Assembly (NCBI GenBank): GCA_947382445.1
Contig: CANCZH010000004.1
Coordinates: 1 to 43,138, forward strand
Source: an uncultured Clostridium sp.
GTDB taxonomy: Bacteria; Bacillota_A; Clostridia; TANB77; CAG-508
Direction of reading: 5' to 3'
Length of the DNA: 43,138 nt
Shown here one piece after another: positions 32,327 to 40,724 of this stretch. Each line of letters starts with the position of its first letter. Positions within the stretch are counted from its first letter, which is position 1. Below the pieces are notes generated by a model, which saw nothing but the letters and a program-made list of their open reading frames with translations, was not told the DNA's origin and did not search any database. Made by a program: the position numbers and the translations under genes.

Positions 32327-33631
32327 TTATTTTATAATTCCTAATATTGCTTTTGGTTTTGCTACTCTTTTTGGATCTAATATAAATGCATTTTTTAAAT
32401 TTTTTACCGCTCCATCTATTTTACTTTGGTCATTTGTGTATATATAAGCTAGCGTTTGTCCTAATTCTACAACATCTCCAATTCTTTTATTCACAACTAT
32501 TCCACTGCTAAAATCTATACTATCTTCTTTTTTCATTCTTCCTGCACCTAGGTATACTGATATATTTCCTATCATTTCAGTTTCTATTTTTTTTAATGCT
32601 CCTCTATGTTCTGCTTGAATTGGTATTATGTATTTAGCCTTTTCAAATTTTTCTGTATCTTCTATGTAGCTTATATCTCCGCCTTGCTTTGCAACTAATT
32701 CTTTAAATTTTTTAATTGCTTTACCAGATTTTATTGATTCAGTTATCATATTTTCTGCTTCTTGCACATTTAGTGTTAATCCTGACATTAAAATCATTTG
32801 TGTTCCTAATCCATATATTATTTCTTTAATATCTTCTGGCATATCTCCTTTTAAGCATTTTATTGCTTCTACTATTTCTAATGAATTTCCTATTGCATGT
32901 CCTACTGGTTCCTCCATATTTGTAATTACACATCTTACTTCTCTATTTGCTAGTTTACCTATTTTTATCATCATTGTTGCTAATTCTTTTGCCTGTTTTA
33001 TATCTTTCATAAATGCACCATTTCCGCATGTTATATCTATTAATATTTTATTTGCTCCTGATGCTATTTTTTTACTCATTATACTTGATGCTATTAGTGG
33101 AATATTGGCTGTACAACTAATAGTATCTCTTAGAGCATATATCTTTTTATCTGCTGGTGCTAAGTTTAAACTTGATGTTATTAAGCTAATTCCTATTTCT
33201 TTTACATTTGCTTTAAATTCTTCTATTCCTAAATCTACTCTGTAACCTGGTATTGATTCTAGTTTATCTGCTGTTCCTCCTGTAAATCCTAATCCTCTTC
33301 CAGACATTTTTGCAACAGGAATTCCAAGTGATGCAATGATTGGCATTAATATAATTGTTATTTTGTCTCCTACTCCACCTGTTGAATGTTTATCTATAAT
33401 ACAGTCTGATATATCGCTTAAATCAAGTATATCTCCTGAGTTAGCCATTGCTAGTGTAAAGTTTGTTATTTCTTCATTTGTCATTCCATTTATATATATT
33501 GCCATAATTAATGCTGCTGCTTGATAATCTGTAATATTTCCATTTGTATATTCTTTTACAAAATATTCTATTTCTTCTTTGCTTAAAATTTTTTTATCTC
33601 TTTTTTTGGCTATTATGCTTAATATATTCAT
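32327..33631 (-). CDS. pdp: Pyrimidine-nucleoside (thymidine) phosphorylase
   Basis: This 434-residue enzyme cleaves uridine, thymidine or deoxyuridine with phosphate, in pyrimidine salvage. The phosphate-binding segment DKHSTGGVGDK (near residue 82) and KMSGRGLGFTGGTADKLESIPGY (near 108-130) are diagnostic. The C-terminal alpha/beta domain is intact, ending with LDPKRVAKPKAILGIIK. Length fits the family (about 433-440). It follows rnhB by 18 bases and is probably co-transcribed with it. Thymidine versus broad pyrimidine specificity cannot be decided here; the broad form is usual in Bacillota. Confidence 0.93.
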   Translation of the reverse strand: MNILSIIAKKRDKKILSKEEIEYFVKEYTNGNITDYQAAALIMAIYINGMTNEEITNFTLAMANSGDILDLSDISDCIIDKHSTGGVGDKITIILMPIIASLGIPVAKMSGRGLGFTGGTADKLESIPGYRVDLGIEEFKANVKEIGISLITSSLNLAPADKKIYALRDTISCTANIPLIASSIMSKKIASGANKILIDITCGNGAFMKDIKQAKELATMMIKIGKLANREVRCVITNMEEPVGHAIGNSLEIVEAIKCLKGDMPEDIKEIIYGLGTQMILMSGLTLNVQEAENMITESIKSGKAIKKFKELVAKQGGDISYIEDTEKFEKAKYIIPIQAEHRGALKKIETEMIGNISVYLGAGRMKKEDSIDFSSGIVVNKRIGDVVELGQTLAYIYTNDQSKIDGAVKNLKNAFILDPKRVAKPKAILGIIK

Positions 33632-33649
33632 TTTTTCTCCTTTTCTATT

Positions 33650-34276
33650 TTACTTAAAATTTTTTATAAATGTTTTTCTATGTAAAATACATGGTCCATA
33701 TTCCTTTATTGCTGCTATATGTTTTGCTGTTCCATAACCTTTATGTACACTAAACCCGTATTGAGGGTATATTTCATCATATTGTCTCATCATTCTATCT
33801 CTTGTAACTTTTGCTAATATAGATGCTGCTGCAATCGAATATTCTTTTGCATCTCCTTTTATGATTGATTTATATGGAATCCCTTTTGTGTCTATATTTG
33901 TTAATGCGTCTACTAATATTAGGTCTGGTTTTACTTCTAAACTTTCTACTGCTCTTGTTAATGCCAATTTAGTTGCATTTAAAATATTTATTTCATCAAT
34001 TTCATTTTGATCTGCTATTCCAACACTCCAAGCTACTGCTTCTTCTGTTATTATGTCATATAGTCTTTCTCTCTTTTTTTCTGAAACTTTTTTTGAATCA
34101 TTTATTCCTTCTATCATAGAATCTTGTGACATGATTACTATTCCTACAACTACTGGTCCTGCTAATGGTCCTCTTCCTGCTTCATCTATTCCAGCTATTA
34201 ATTTTATTTTTTCTGAATATAATTTGTTTTCATCTTCTTTTAATTTTTTTAGTCTTTCTACTTCTTTTTCTTTCAT
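33650..34276 (-). CDS. rnhB: Ribonuclease HII
   Basis: This 208-residue nuclease removes ribonucleotides and RNA from RNA-DNA hybrids. The catalytic Asp-Glu pair lies in IAGIDEAGRGPLAGPVVVG (near residue 27), followed by the third acid in ILVDALTNI and the fourth in IAAASILAKVTRDRMM. The C-terminal FSVHKGYGTAKHIAAIKEYGPCILHRKTF is conserved. The N-terminal ~25 residues are a charged helix, a common extension in Bacillota. The divergent intergenic region (34277-34439) separates it from htrA. Its Shine-Dalgarno site is weak. Confidence 0.95.
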   Translation of the reverse strand: MKEKEVERLKKLKEDENKLYSEKIKLIAGIDEAGRGPLAGPVVVGIVIMSQDSMIEGINDSKKVSEKKRERLYDIITEEAVAWSVGIADQNEIDEINILNATKLALTRAVESLEVKPDLILVDALTNIDTKGIPYKSIIKGDAKEYSIAAASILAKVTRDRMMRQYDEIYPQYGFSVHKGYGTAKHIAAIKEYGPCILHRKTFIKNFK

Positions 34277-34374
34277 TTCTTCTTTTTTTCCTTAATTTTA
34301 AGTTTTTTTTAATCTTGTATTTTTATTATATATATAGATTTTATATTTTTCAACACAAAATTTTTTTATTAATA

Positions 34375-34403
34375 TTGTACTTTTTATAAAAAAAGTATAC
34401 ATT
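34375..34403 (+). promoter_or_regulatory. Candidate htrA promoter
   Basis: TTGTAC (34375-34380), 17 bases, TACATT (34398-34403), 36 bases before the ATG. An AT-rich inverted repeat TACTTTTT-N4-AAAAAGTA (34378-34397) covers the spacer. No CssR/other known site recognised. Confidence 0.4.
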
Positions 34404-34439
34404 ATTAATAGTTGTTATTTTAGAAAGGATGATTTTATT

Positions 34440-35696
34440 ATGAACGATAATCAAGAAAAATCTGAACATGGATTTGTAAAGTCTACATCTGACTATCCTA
34501 ATTTAGATTCTACACCAAAAAAACATAATTATTTTTTTAAAGGATTTTGTATTCCTTTTATTTCTGGTGTTGTTGGTGCTTCATTAGTATTAGGACTTTG
34601 TATGTATGCTCCATCACTAAAGGATTCTGATTCAAATGATAAGGAGAAATCTTCTCAAACTGGAATAGAAAAGATTTTTACTTCACAAGGTGCTGTTAAT
34701 ACTGCTATTGACATTAGTAAGTATTCAGATACTTCAATTGCTGTCGCTTCTAAGGTTTTACCATCTGTCGTTGGTATTGAAGTTGATTTTACCGTATATT
34801 CTAATTTTCCAACTTTCTCAGCAGCTACACAATCTTCTAGTTCAAAAGCAACTGGATCAGGTGTAATTATTTCTAAGGATGGTTATATTCTTACTAATAA
34901 TCATGTTATTGATACTTCTTCATCTGCTTCAACTTCATATTCTGTTTCAGACGCTAATAAAGTTTTGGTATATTTATATAATGAAGATGAGCCTATTGAA
35001 GCAAAAATTATAGGTACTGATAGTGTTACAGATTTAGCTGTTTTAAAAATTGAAAGAGATAATTTAACTGCTATTGAATTTGGTGATTCTGAATCTATTC
35101 AAGTTGGTGAATTCGCAATGGCTGTTGGTAGTCCATTAGATATGAGAGATACTGTAACTACTGGTATTATTAGTGGCACTAATAGAGAAATTGAAGATGA
35201 TAGTGGTACTATGTATACTTTAATTCAAACTGATGCTGCTATTAATTCTGGTAATAGTGGTGGTGCTTTGGTTAACGCTGAAGGTAAATTGATTGGTATA
35301 AATACTTTGAAATTATATGGAACTGGCATTGAAGGTATGGGATTTGCTATTCCTGTTAATTCAACTTTTGATATTGCAGAGCAATTAATTTCTTATGGAA
35401 AAGTTAAAAGACCTTATATTGGTATTTCTGGTACTGATATAACTGAAACAATGTCAGCTTACTATAAATTACCTGTTGGTATTTATATTAGAAGAATTGA
35501 ATCTGATGGTCCTGCAAAAAGTTCTGATTTAAAACTTGCTGATGTTATTATTAAGTTTAATGGAACTGATGTTAAGACTATGTCTGATCTTAATGAATTG
35601 AAAAATAAGTGTAAAATTGGTGATGAAGTTCGTTTGACTGTTTCTAGAAATGGTGAAGAATTAGATGTTGATATTGTTCTTGCTGAACAACCATAG
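34440..35696 (+). CDS. htrA: HtrA/DegP-like trypsin-type serine protease with PDZ domain
   Basis: This 418-residue membrane-anchored protease acts outside the membrane in protein quality control. A short cytoplasmic head is followed by one helix (about 36-57), a linker, and the trypsin-like domain. The triad is His155 (TNNHVID), Asp198 (VTDLAVLKI) and Ser273 (NSGNSGGAL). One PDZ domain follows (about 325-415, IGISGTDITETM...GPAKSSDLKLADVI). AGAAAGGATG precedes the ATG. Its TAG stop is the first part of the large quasi-palindrome at 35693-35965, so the last codon or two may have been set by that element. Confidence 0.93.
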   Translation: MNDNQEKSEHGFVKSTSDYPNLDSTPKKHNYFFKGFCIPFISGVVGASLVLGLCMYAPSLKDSDSNDKEKSSQTGIEKIFTSQGAVNTAIDISKYSDTSIAVASKVLPSVVGIEVDFTVYSNFPTFSAATQSSSSKATGSGVIISKDGYILTNNHVIDTSSSASTSYSVSDANKVLVYLYNEDEPIEAKIIGTDSVTDLAVLKIERDNLTAIEFGDSESIQVGEFAMAVGSPLDMRDTVTTGIISGTNREIEDDSGTMYTLIQTDAAINSGNSGGALVNAEGKLIGINTLKLYGTGIEGMGFAIPVNSTFDIAEQLISYGKVKRPYIGISGTDITETMSAYYKLPVGIYIRRIESDGPAKSSDLKLADVIIKFNGTDVKTMSDLNELKNKCKIGDEVRLTVSRNGEELDVDIVLAEQP

Positions 35697-35965
35697 TAGA
35701 AGGAAAAGAACTTGAAATTATAAATATTATAGCAATTTAATAACTATACTATAAATAAAAAAGAAAAATTATTATATTATTCCTTGGTGGGGCACATTTG
35801 GTGGCGTGGGGCGTGTATGTCCCACTCTCGATAAAGACGTATTCACCAAATGTTTGCCCAAACTCCGCGTCATTAATATAATAATTTTTCTTTTTTATTT
35901 TTAACTTTAATTTTTGTATATTGCTATAATATTTACAATTTCAAGCTCCTTTTTCCTTCTACTAT
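35693..35965. repeat. Quasi-palindrome with GC-rich core between htrA and the yibE/F gene
   Basis: The outer arms (35693-35736 and 35920-35965) are inverted near-copies. The right arm contains the last ten or so codons of the YibE/F gene; the left arm begins at the htrA stop codon. The inner arms (35753-35779 and 35874-35900) are a perfect 27-bp inverted repeat with T-runs on both strands. Inside lies a 94-nt core (35780-35873) of about 52% G+C that folds further: 35790-35803 pairs with 35844-35859 (2-nt bulge), enclosing GTGGGG/TCCCAC (35806-35811 with 35820-35825). It can act as a bidirectional terminator between the convergent genes. It may also be an inserted miniature element or an inverted duplication. 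Confidence 0.85.
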
Positions 35966-37111
35966 ATTTTCTGATTTTGTTTTATATATTTCTTTTTCTC
36001 TATTTATAAATGCAAATATTGCAGCTGTAATTGGCACTGTGTAAACAATTCCTACACTTCCTGACAGTGCACACACACTCTCTGTTGCAATTGCTTCTAT
36101 ATTTATTACATCTGAAATTGACATACTTGCTGACATATATAATAATATAAGTAATAATGATGAACCAACAAATGAAAGAATTAATGTGTTAGTCATTGTT
36201 CCAATCATATCTCCACCTATATTCATTCCACTTTTAAATAACTCTTTTGCTGTCATATCTGGTTTCTTCATTTTTAATTCACTTAAACTTGATGCTATTG
36301 ACATTCCTACGTCCATACAAGCACCTAAAGCTGATACTATAATTTCTGCAAATAGTAACTCTCTAAAATTAAATGTTACATCCTTTGCTGCAACACTTAA
36401 CATTATTGCTTCTTCCTTTCCTCCGCCAGAAAGCCCTGCTAAGTAACCTACTATTGTAGCTATTATTCCAGCTAGCACTACTCCGCCTATTGTTCCTAAT
36501 GCTGCTGATATTGTTTTTTTGTTCCATCCACCTATTACAGCAAATGTTAAAATTGTTATTATAAAACATGTTACAATTGAAACTAATATTGCATTATACC
36601 CTTTAAATATTGTTGCAAGTAATACAAATAATATTGCTAATCCTGTTATTATTAATCCAATTATCGCTTTTATTCCTTTTTTTCTTCCAACTAGAACTAT
36701 ACTTGCAAAGAAAAATAACACTAATCCTACAATATATTTTTGTCTTGCTACATCTTGTATAGTAACTTTTGTTTTTCCAGATTCATCTGAAATTTTTACA
36801 TATACGGTATTTCCTTCTCTTAGTTTATACCCTACTATCTTATTATCTATATCATATGTAAGAACATATATGCTATCGAATTTTTCGTCTTTCTTTTCTC
36901 CCTCAATAATTTTTACTTTTACATTTTGTACAAATTCTTTTCCCCCTGAACCATTATCTCTTTCATATTTCTCTCCTGCTTCTATTACTTTAGCTTTTGT
37001 ACCTTCTGATATTACTGATTCACTTGCTACATCTTCTGCTTTTGCTGTTCCACATGTTGCCAACATACATAGCAAAAGTAAAAATACAATTTTATATATT
37101 GCTTTTTTCAC
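35933..37111 (-). CDS. YibE/F family membrane protein
   Basis: This 392-residue protein has a signal peptide (about 5-25, ending near a Cys/Ala-rich stretch), an extracytoplasmic domain (~26-125) and then about eight membrane helices (~128-378). Marks of the YibE/F family are GLIITGLAILFVLLATIFKGYN, TIVGYLAGLSG and ACMDVGMSIASSL...ELFKSGMNIGGDMIGTMTNTLILSF. Function is unknown; homologues are found next to other exporters. It is convergent with htrA. Its last ten codons lie inside the right arm of the quasi-palindrome, so its C-terminus may differ from relatives. The upstream DUF3298-like gene ends 11 bases before it, suggesting one operon. Confidence 0.88.
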   Translation of the reverse strand: MKKAIYKIVFLLLLCMLATCGTAKAEDVASESVISEGTKAKVIEAGEKYERDNGSGGKEFVQNVKVKIIEGEKKDEKFDSIYVLTYDIDNKIVGYKLREGNTVYVKISDESGKTKVTIQDVARQKYIVGLVLFFFASIVLVGRKKGIKAIIGLIITGLAILFVLLATIFKGYNAILVSIVTCFIITILTFAVIGGWNKKTISAALGTIGGVVLAGIIATIVGYLAGLSGGGKEEAIMLSVAAKDVTFNFRELLFAEIIVSALGACMDVGMSIASSLSELKMKKPDMTAKELFKSGMNIGGDMIGTMTNTLILSFVGSSLLLILLYMSASMSISDVINIEAIATESVCALSGSVGIVYTVPITAAIFAFINREKEIYKTKSENIVEGKRSLKL

Positions 37112-37122
37112 TTTTTCTCCTC

Positions 37123-37995
37123 CTACTCAAATATTATTATATCTATCTTATTTGTATTTTCTTTATTTCCATATGCATAAATTAAATATAAATATCCATC
37201 TTCATTCACTATAAAATTTTCTGTATTTTCTATTTTGTACATTTGATTAGATAATTCTCTTAATCTAACTTCTGTATATTGATTTTTTAATTCTTCATCT
37301 TTTTTATTTAATTCTTCTATCTCTGCATCTATTTCTTTTTGAAGTTTTTTAGAATCTTGACCTTTAGCTAATATAACATCATTTATTGAAACTGTTTTAT
37401 TTTGATTTAAGTTATAATTATATGTATTAATTTTTGCACTCTGTGTATTTTTTCCTTCTCTTATTGTTTCTTTTATGATTAATGAAAGTAATTCTCCATT
37501 TATATATGCCTTATAAGTTACACTATAATCTGTGTATTCCTTTGATGTATCTATGATTTTTTCTATTTTCTCTATATACAATTTATTTATTTCTTCATTA
37601 ATTTCTTCTGCTCTTTTTGAATTTATATTTATCTTTGGAACACTTGCTACTATGCTATATTTATCTGTTTCTTTTTCTGTTATTGTTTCTTGAGTATATA
37701 CTATATTTTTGTTACTTTCACTTTTCTTTATATTTTCTAATGTTGTTTCCCCACTTAAATCATTTGTAAATATATTATTAAATTCATTTTTCAATTTTGT
37801 TATTTCAGCTACATCTTGCGTCTTTCCCACACCAATTCCTAGCATAAATGGATCTGTATCTGAATATCTATAAAATATTTGTGCATATATTCCTATACTT
37901 AATGATAAAATACATAGTAATATTACAATTATAAAAAACATAGTTCTATTCATTCCTAGAATTTTATCTACATCTTTTTCTTTATTATTTTCCAT
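37123..37995 (-). CDS. Membrane-anchored DUF3298/RsiV-like protein
   Basis: This ~290-residue protein has one N-terminal helix (about 18-40) and a large extracytoplasmic part. The middle, PKININSKRAEEINEEINKLYIEKI...YSVTYKAYINGELLSLIIKETI, and the end, IVNEDGYLYLIYAYGNK, look like the DUF4163-DUF3298 (PdaC/RsiV type) domain pair. Family members bind or sense cell-wall components. A Lys/Glu-rich coiled coil (about 215-245) lies before the end. I chose the ATG at 37995 because AAAGGA stands 6 bases upstream; 15 bases more would put the site in the gene. It leads the yibE/F operon. Confidence 0.68.
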   Translation of the reverse strand: MENNKEKDVDKILGMNRTMFFIIVILLCILSLSIGIYAQIFYRYSDTDPFMLGIGVGKTQDVAEITKLKNEFNNIFTNDLSGETTLENIKKSESNKNIVYTQETITEKETDKYSIVASVPKININSKRAEEINEEINKLYIEKIEKIIDTSKEYTDYSVTYKAYINGELLSLIIKETIREGKNTQSAKINTYNYNLNQNKTVSINDVILAKGQDSKKLQKEIDAEIEELNKKDEELKNQYTEVRLRELSNQMYKIENTENFIVNEDGYLYLIYAYGNKENTNKIDIIIFE

Positions 37996-38039
37996 ATAAA
38001 TTCCTTTCATAAAAAGTAAAATTTAAAATAATCTATTAT

Positions 38040-38068
38040 AGTATAGCATTAAAACGTTCTAATTTCAA
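38040..38068 (-). promoter_or_regulatory. Promoter of the DUF3298-like-yibE/F operon
   Basis: TTGAAA (38063-38068), 17 bases, TATACT (38040-38045) on the minus strand with an extended TGC before the -10. Confidence 0.65.
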
Positions 38069-38089
38069 TATTTCAACATTTATATAAAT

Positions 38090-38176
38090 CATATACAATA
38101 AAATAATTTTAAGCGATGTGCAATTTTGAAGTTAAGTTAGAAGTTGTAAGAAAGTAAAATTATTTTATTGTATATG
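38090..38176. repeat. 22-bp perfect inverted repeat with 43-nt loop between divergent promoters
   Basis: Arms 38090-38111 and 38155-38176 are exact inverted copies rich in A/T. The 43-nt loop has no further clear stem. It lies between the minus-strand promoter (38040-38068) and the clpE promoter (38198-38226). It may be a regulator site, a cruciform, or a small mobile remnant. Confidence 0.75.
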
Positions 38177-38197
38177 CCTTATAATGTATTGCTTATA

Positions 38198-38226
38198 TTG
38201 ACTATTTAGCCATTTTGTTGTATTAT
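38198..38226 (+). promoter_or_regulatory. clpE promoter
   Basis: TTGACT (38198-38203), 17 bases, TATTAT (38221-38226), about 50 bases before the ATG. I did not find a convincing CtsR tandem heptad over it. Confidence 0.65.
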
Positions 38227-38276
38227 ATTTATATTGTAAAAATTTGATTATTATGTTAAGGAGAGATTATTTATAT

Positions 38277-40562
38277 ATGTTATGTTCAGTATGTAATAAA
38301 AACACAGCAGTTATATTTATAAATCAAGTTGAAAATGGTATAACTTCAACTCAAGGATTATGTTATAATTGTGCAAAAGAAAAAGGCATTAATCCACTTG
38401 AAGTTTTAGCAAAACAGTCTAATCTTTCAGAAAAAGATTTAGAAGATATGTCTTCACAATTAGAAAGTCTTTTTAATGATATTGCTGATGGGATGTCCAA
38501 TTTAGATGAAAACGATATAGAATCAATTGGTCCAATGCTTGGAAATATTTTTAGTGCTCATAAAAATGATTTTGTTAATAATGAATCTAATAGTACACCT
38601 ACGGGCAATTCTGAAAGAAAAAAAGTTAAAACAGAAAAAAGGCCTAAAGAAAAGAAAAAAAGATTTCTTGATTCTTTTGGAACTAATTTAACAGAAAAAG
38701 CTAAACAAGGACAACTAGATAAAGTTATTGGTAGAAATAAAGAAATTCAAAGAATTACACAAATTTTAAATAGACGTTCTAAAAATAATCCATGTTTAAT
38801 TGGTGAACCTGGTGTGGGTAAAACAGCTATTGCGCAAGGATTAGCTATTAAAATTGCTGAAGGAAATGTTCCTGCTAAACTTTTAAATAAAGAAGTTTAT
38901 TTAATTGATATGACAGCAATGATAGCTGGTACTCAGTTTAGAGGTCAATTTGAATCACGTATGAAATCTTTAGTTGATGAGTGCAAATTATATGGAAATA
39001 TTATTTTAGTTATAGATGAAATTCATAATATTATTGGTGCTGGTGATGCAGAACATTCTATGAATGCTGCTAATATCTTAAAACCATCTCTTTCTAATGG
39101 AGATATTCAATTAATTGGTACTACTACTTTAAATGAATATAGAAAATATATTGAAAAAGATTCAGCTTTAGAAAGAAGATTCCAACCTGTTATTGTTGAA
39201 GAACCATCTATTGATGATACTATTGAAATTATTCAAGGTATTAAAAAATATTATGAGGATTTTCATAAGGTTTTAATTAGTAATGATGTTATTGAAAAAA
39301 CTGTTAAAATGTCTGAAAAATATATTCATGATAGATTTTTGCCAGATAAAGCAATAGATTTAATTGATGAAGCTTGTTCTAGAATCAATTTAAATAATAA
39401 GGAACTATATGAAATTGAAATTATAAAAAATCAGCTTGCTAAAATCGCTGAGGAAAAAGAAGAAGCTGTTTCTTCTGATTCTACTGAAGATTATCAAAAA
39501 GCTGCCGACCTTAAAACTAAAGAATGTATATTAAATGAGCGTTTAGAAGAACTTAATAAAAATTTAAAATTAACTGCTCTAACTGTTCAAGATATTGCAG
39601 AAGTTGTTGAAAATTGGACTAAAATTCCTGTTACTAAAATAACTGAAGCTGAAACTCAAAAATTATTAAATTTAGAACGTAATCTGCATAAAAGAATTAT
39701 TGGACAAAATACTGCTGTTTCGGTTGTAGCTAAAGCTATTAGAAGAAATCGTGCAGGGCTTCAAACAACTAAAAGACCACCATCATTTATTTTTGTTGGA
39801 CCTACTGGTGTTGGTAAAACTGAACTTGCTAAATCTTTAGCTTGTGAAATGTTTGGTAATGAAGATTCAATTATTAGAATTGATATGTCTGAATATATGG
39901 AAAGTCATTCAACTTCTAAGCTTATTGGTTCTCCTCCAGGTTATGTTGGTTATGATGACGCTGGTCAATTAACTGAAAAAGTTAAAAGAAAACCTTATTC
40001 AATTATTCTTTTAGATGAAATTGAAAAAGCTCATCCTGATGTATTTAATATTTTATTACAAGTATTAGATGATGGAAAACTTACTGATTCACAAGGTAAT
40101 ACAACTAATTTTGAAAATACTATTATTATTATGACTTCTAACGCTGGGTCTAATTTAAATACTAATTCAATTGGTTTTGGAAAACAAACTGTTGATAATA
40201 CTAAAGTTAATTCGGCTTTAAAAGAATTATTTAGACCTGAATTTTTAAATCGTGTTGATGAGATTGTTACTTTTGATAGTTTAACTCAAGATGAATTGAT
40301 TCAAATAATTGATTTATTATTAAAGAATACTGAAAACGCTCTTGCTAATAAAGATATTAAACTTTCTGTTTCTATTTCTGCTAAGAGATATGTTTTAGAA
40401 AAAGGTACTGATTTAAAATATGGTGCTAGACCTTTACGTAGAGCTATTCAGAAATATATTGAAGATGAAATTGCTGAAATGCTTTTGAAATCTGAAATTT
40501 TACCTGGTCAAACAGTTAAAGTTGAAGCCAAAAATGATAACTTAAAATTTAGTGTAAAATAA
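38277..40562 (+). CDS. clpE: ClpE-type AAA+ protease ATPase
   Basis: This 761-residue Clp/Hsp100 ATPase unfolds proteins for ClpP. The N-terminus is a zinc finger (Cys3-x2-Cys6 and Cys-x2-Cys near residue 30), the mark of ClpE, in place of Clp_N repeats. D1 has GEPGVGKT and VIDEIHNIIG, a short UVR-like coiled linker (about 395-440) follows, and D2 has GPTGVGKT, the pore segment PPGYVGYDDAG and ILLDEIEKAHPDV. The IGF-loop that docks on ClpP reads NSIGFG. I chose ATG 38277, since the AAGGAGA site (38258-38264) lies upstream of it and would be inside a longer reading that starts at a TTG. It is transcribed alone and ends in a hairpin terminator. Confidence 0.92.
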   Translation: MLCSVCNKNTAVIFINQVENGITSTQGLCYNCAKEKGINPLEVLAKQSNLSEKDLEDMSSQLESLFNDIADGMSNLDENDIESIGPMLGNIFSAHKNDFVNNESNSTPTGNSERKKVKTEKRPKEKKKRFLDSFGTNLTEKAKQGQLDKVIGRNKEIQRITQILNRRSKNNPCLIGEPGVGKTAIAQGLAIKIAEGNVPAKLLNKEVYLIDMTAMIAGTQFRGQFESRMKSLVDECKLYGNIILVIDEIHNIIGAGDAEHSMNAANILKPSLSNGDIQLIGTTTLNEYRKYIEKDSALERRFQPVIVEEPSIDDTIEIIQGIKKYYEDFHKVLISNDVIEKTVKMSEKYIHDRFLPDKAIDLIDEACSRINLNNKELYEIEIIKNQLAKIAEEKEEAVSSDSTEDYQKAADLKTKECILNERLEELNKNLKLTALTVQDIAEVVENWTKIPVTKITEAETQKLLNLERNLHKRIIGQNTAVSVVAKAIRRNRAGLQTTKRPPSFIFVGPTGVGKTELAKSLACEMFGNEDSIIRIDMSEYMESHSTSKLIGSPPGYVGYDDAGQLTEKVKRKPYSIILLDEIEKAHPDVFNILLQVLDDGKLTDSQGNTTNFENTIIIMTSNAGSNLNTNSIGFGKQTVDNTKVNSALKELFRPEFLNRVDEIVTFDSLTQDELIQIIDLLLKNTENALANKDIKLSVSISAKRYVLEKGTDLKYGARPLRRAIQKYIEDEIAEMLLKSEILPGQTVKVEAKNDNLKFSVK

Positions 40563-40569
40563 TATAAAG

Positions 40570-40602
40570 AAAAAATGTACTTATGTTTAAAGTACATTTT
40601 TT
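40570..40602 (+). terminator. clpE terminator
   Basis: A 13-bp perfect stem (40570-40582 with 40590-40602), 7-nt loop, ending in TTTTTTC, 8 bases past the clpE stop. Confidence 0.85.
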
Positions 40603-40603
40603 C

Positions 40604-40632
40604 TTTACTTTTTATGTTAACAATGTTATACT
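40604..40632 (+). promoter_or_regulatory. Promoter of the KH-domain gene
   Basis: TTTACT (40604-40609), 17 bases, TATACT (40627-40632). It gives a leader of roughly 85 bases before the ATG. Confidence 0.6.
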
Positions 40633-40674
40633 ATATTTATTGGATACATATTGTACCCTTTAGGAATATTGGTT

Positions 40675-40724
40675 TTCTGGAGGGTAACCTCCAGAATTGT
40701 TTATTGCAAAAGGAGGTTTTTGCA
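40675..40724 (+). promoter_or_regulatory. Structured leader that can hide the Shine-Dalgarno site
   Basis: Hairpin 1: 9-bp stem TTCTGGAGG/CCTCCAGAA (40675-40683 with 40688-40696), GTAA loop. Hairpin 2: TGCAAAA/TTTTGCA (40705-40711 with 40718-40724) with the Shine-Dalgarno GGAGGT alone in its loop. AACCTCC (40686-40692) can alternatively pair with GGAGGTT (40712-40718). This is the pattern of a translational switch. Confidence 0.6.

Noticed and set aside
35780..35873. Integron attC site in the GC-rich core
   Set aside because: No proper GTTRRRY and RYYYAAC core sites are found at the stem ends, no integrase is near.
36519..37214. Plus-strand open frame of 231 codons opposite the yibE/F gene
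   Set aside because: Antisense shadow of membrane-protein coding sequence, no ribosome binding site and no family likeness.
38177..38276. CtsR heptad operator upstream of clpE
   Set aside because: Only a weak resemblance at ATTGACT-ATT-TAGCC; the tandem heptad consensus is not met.
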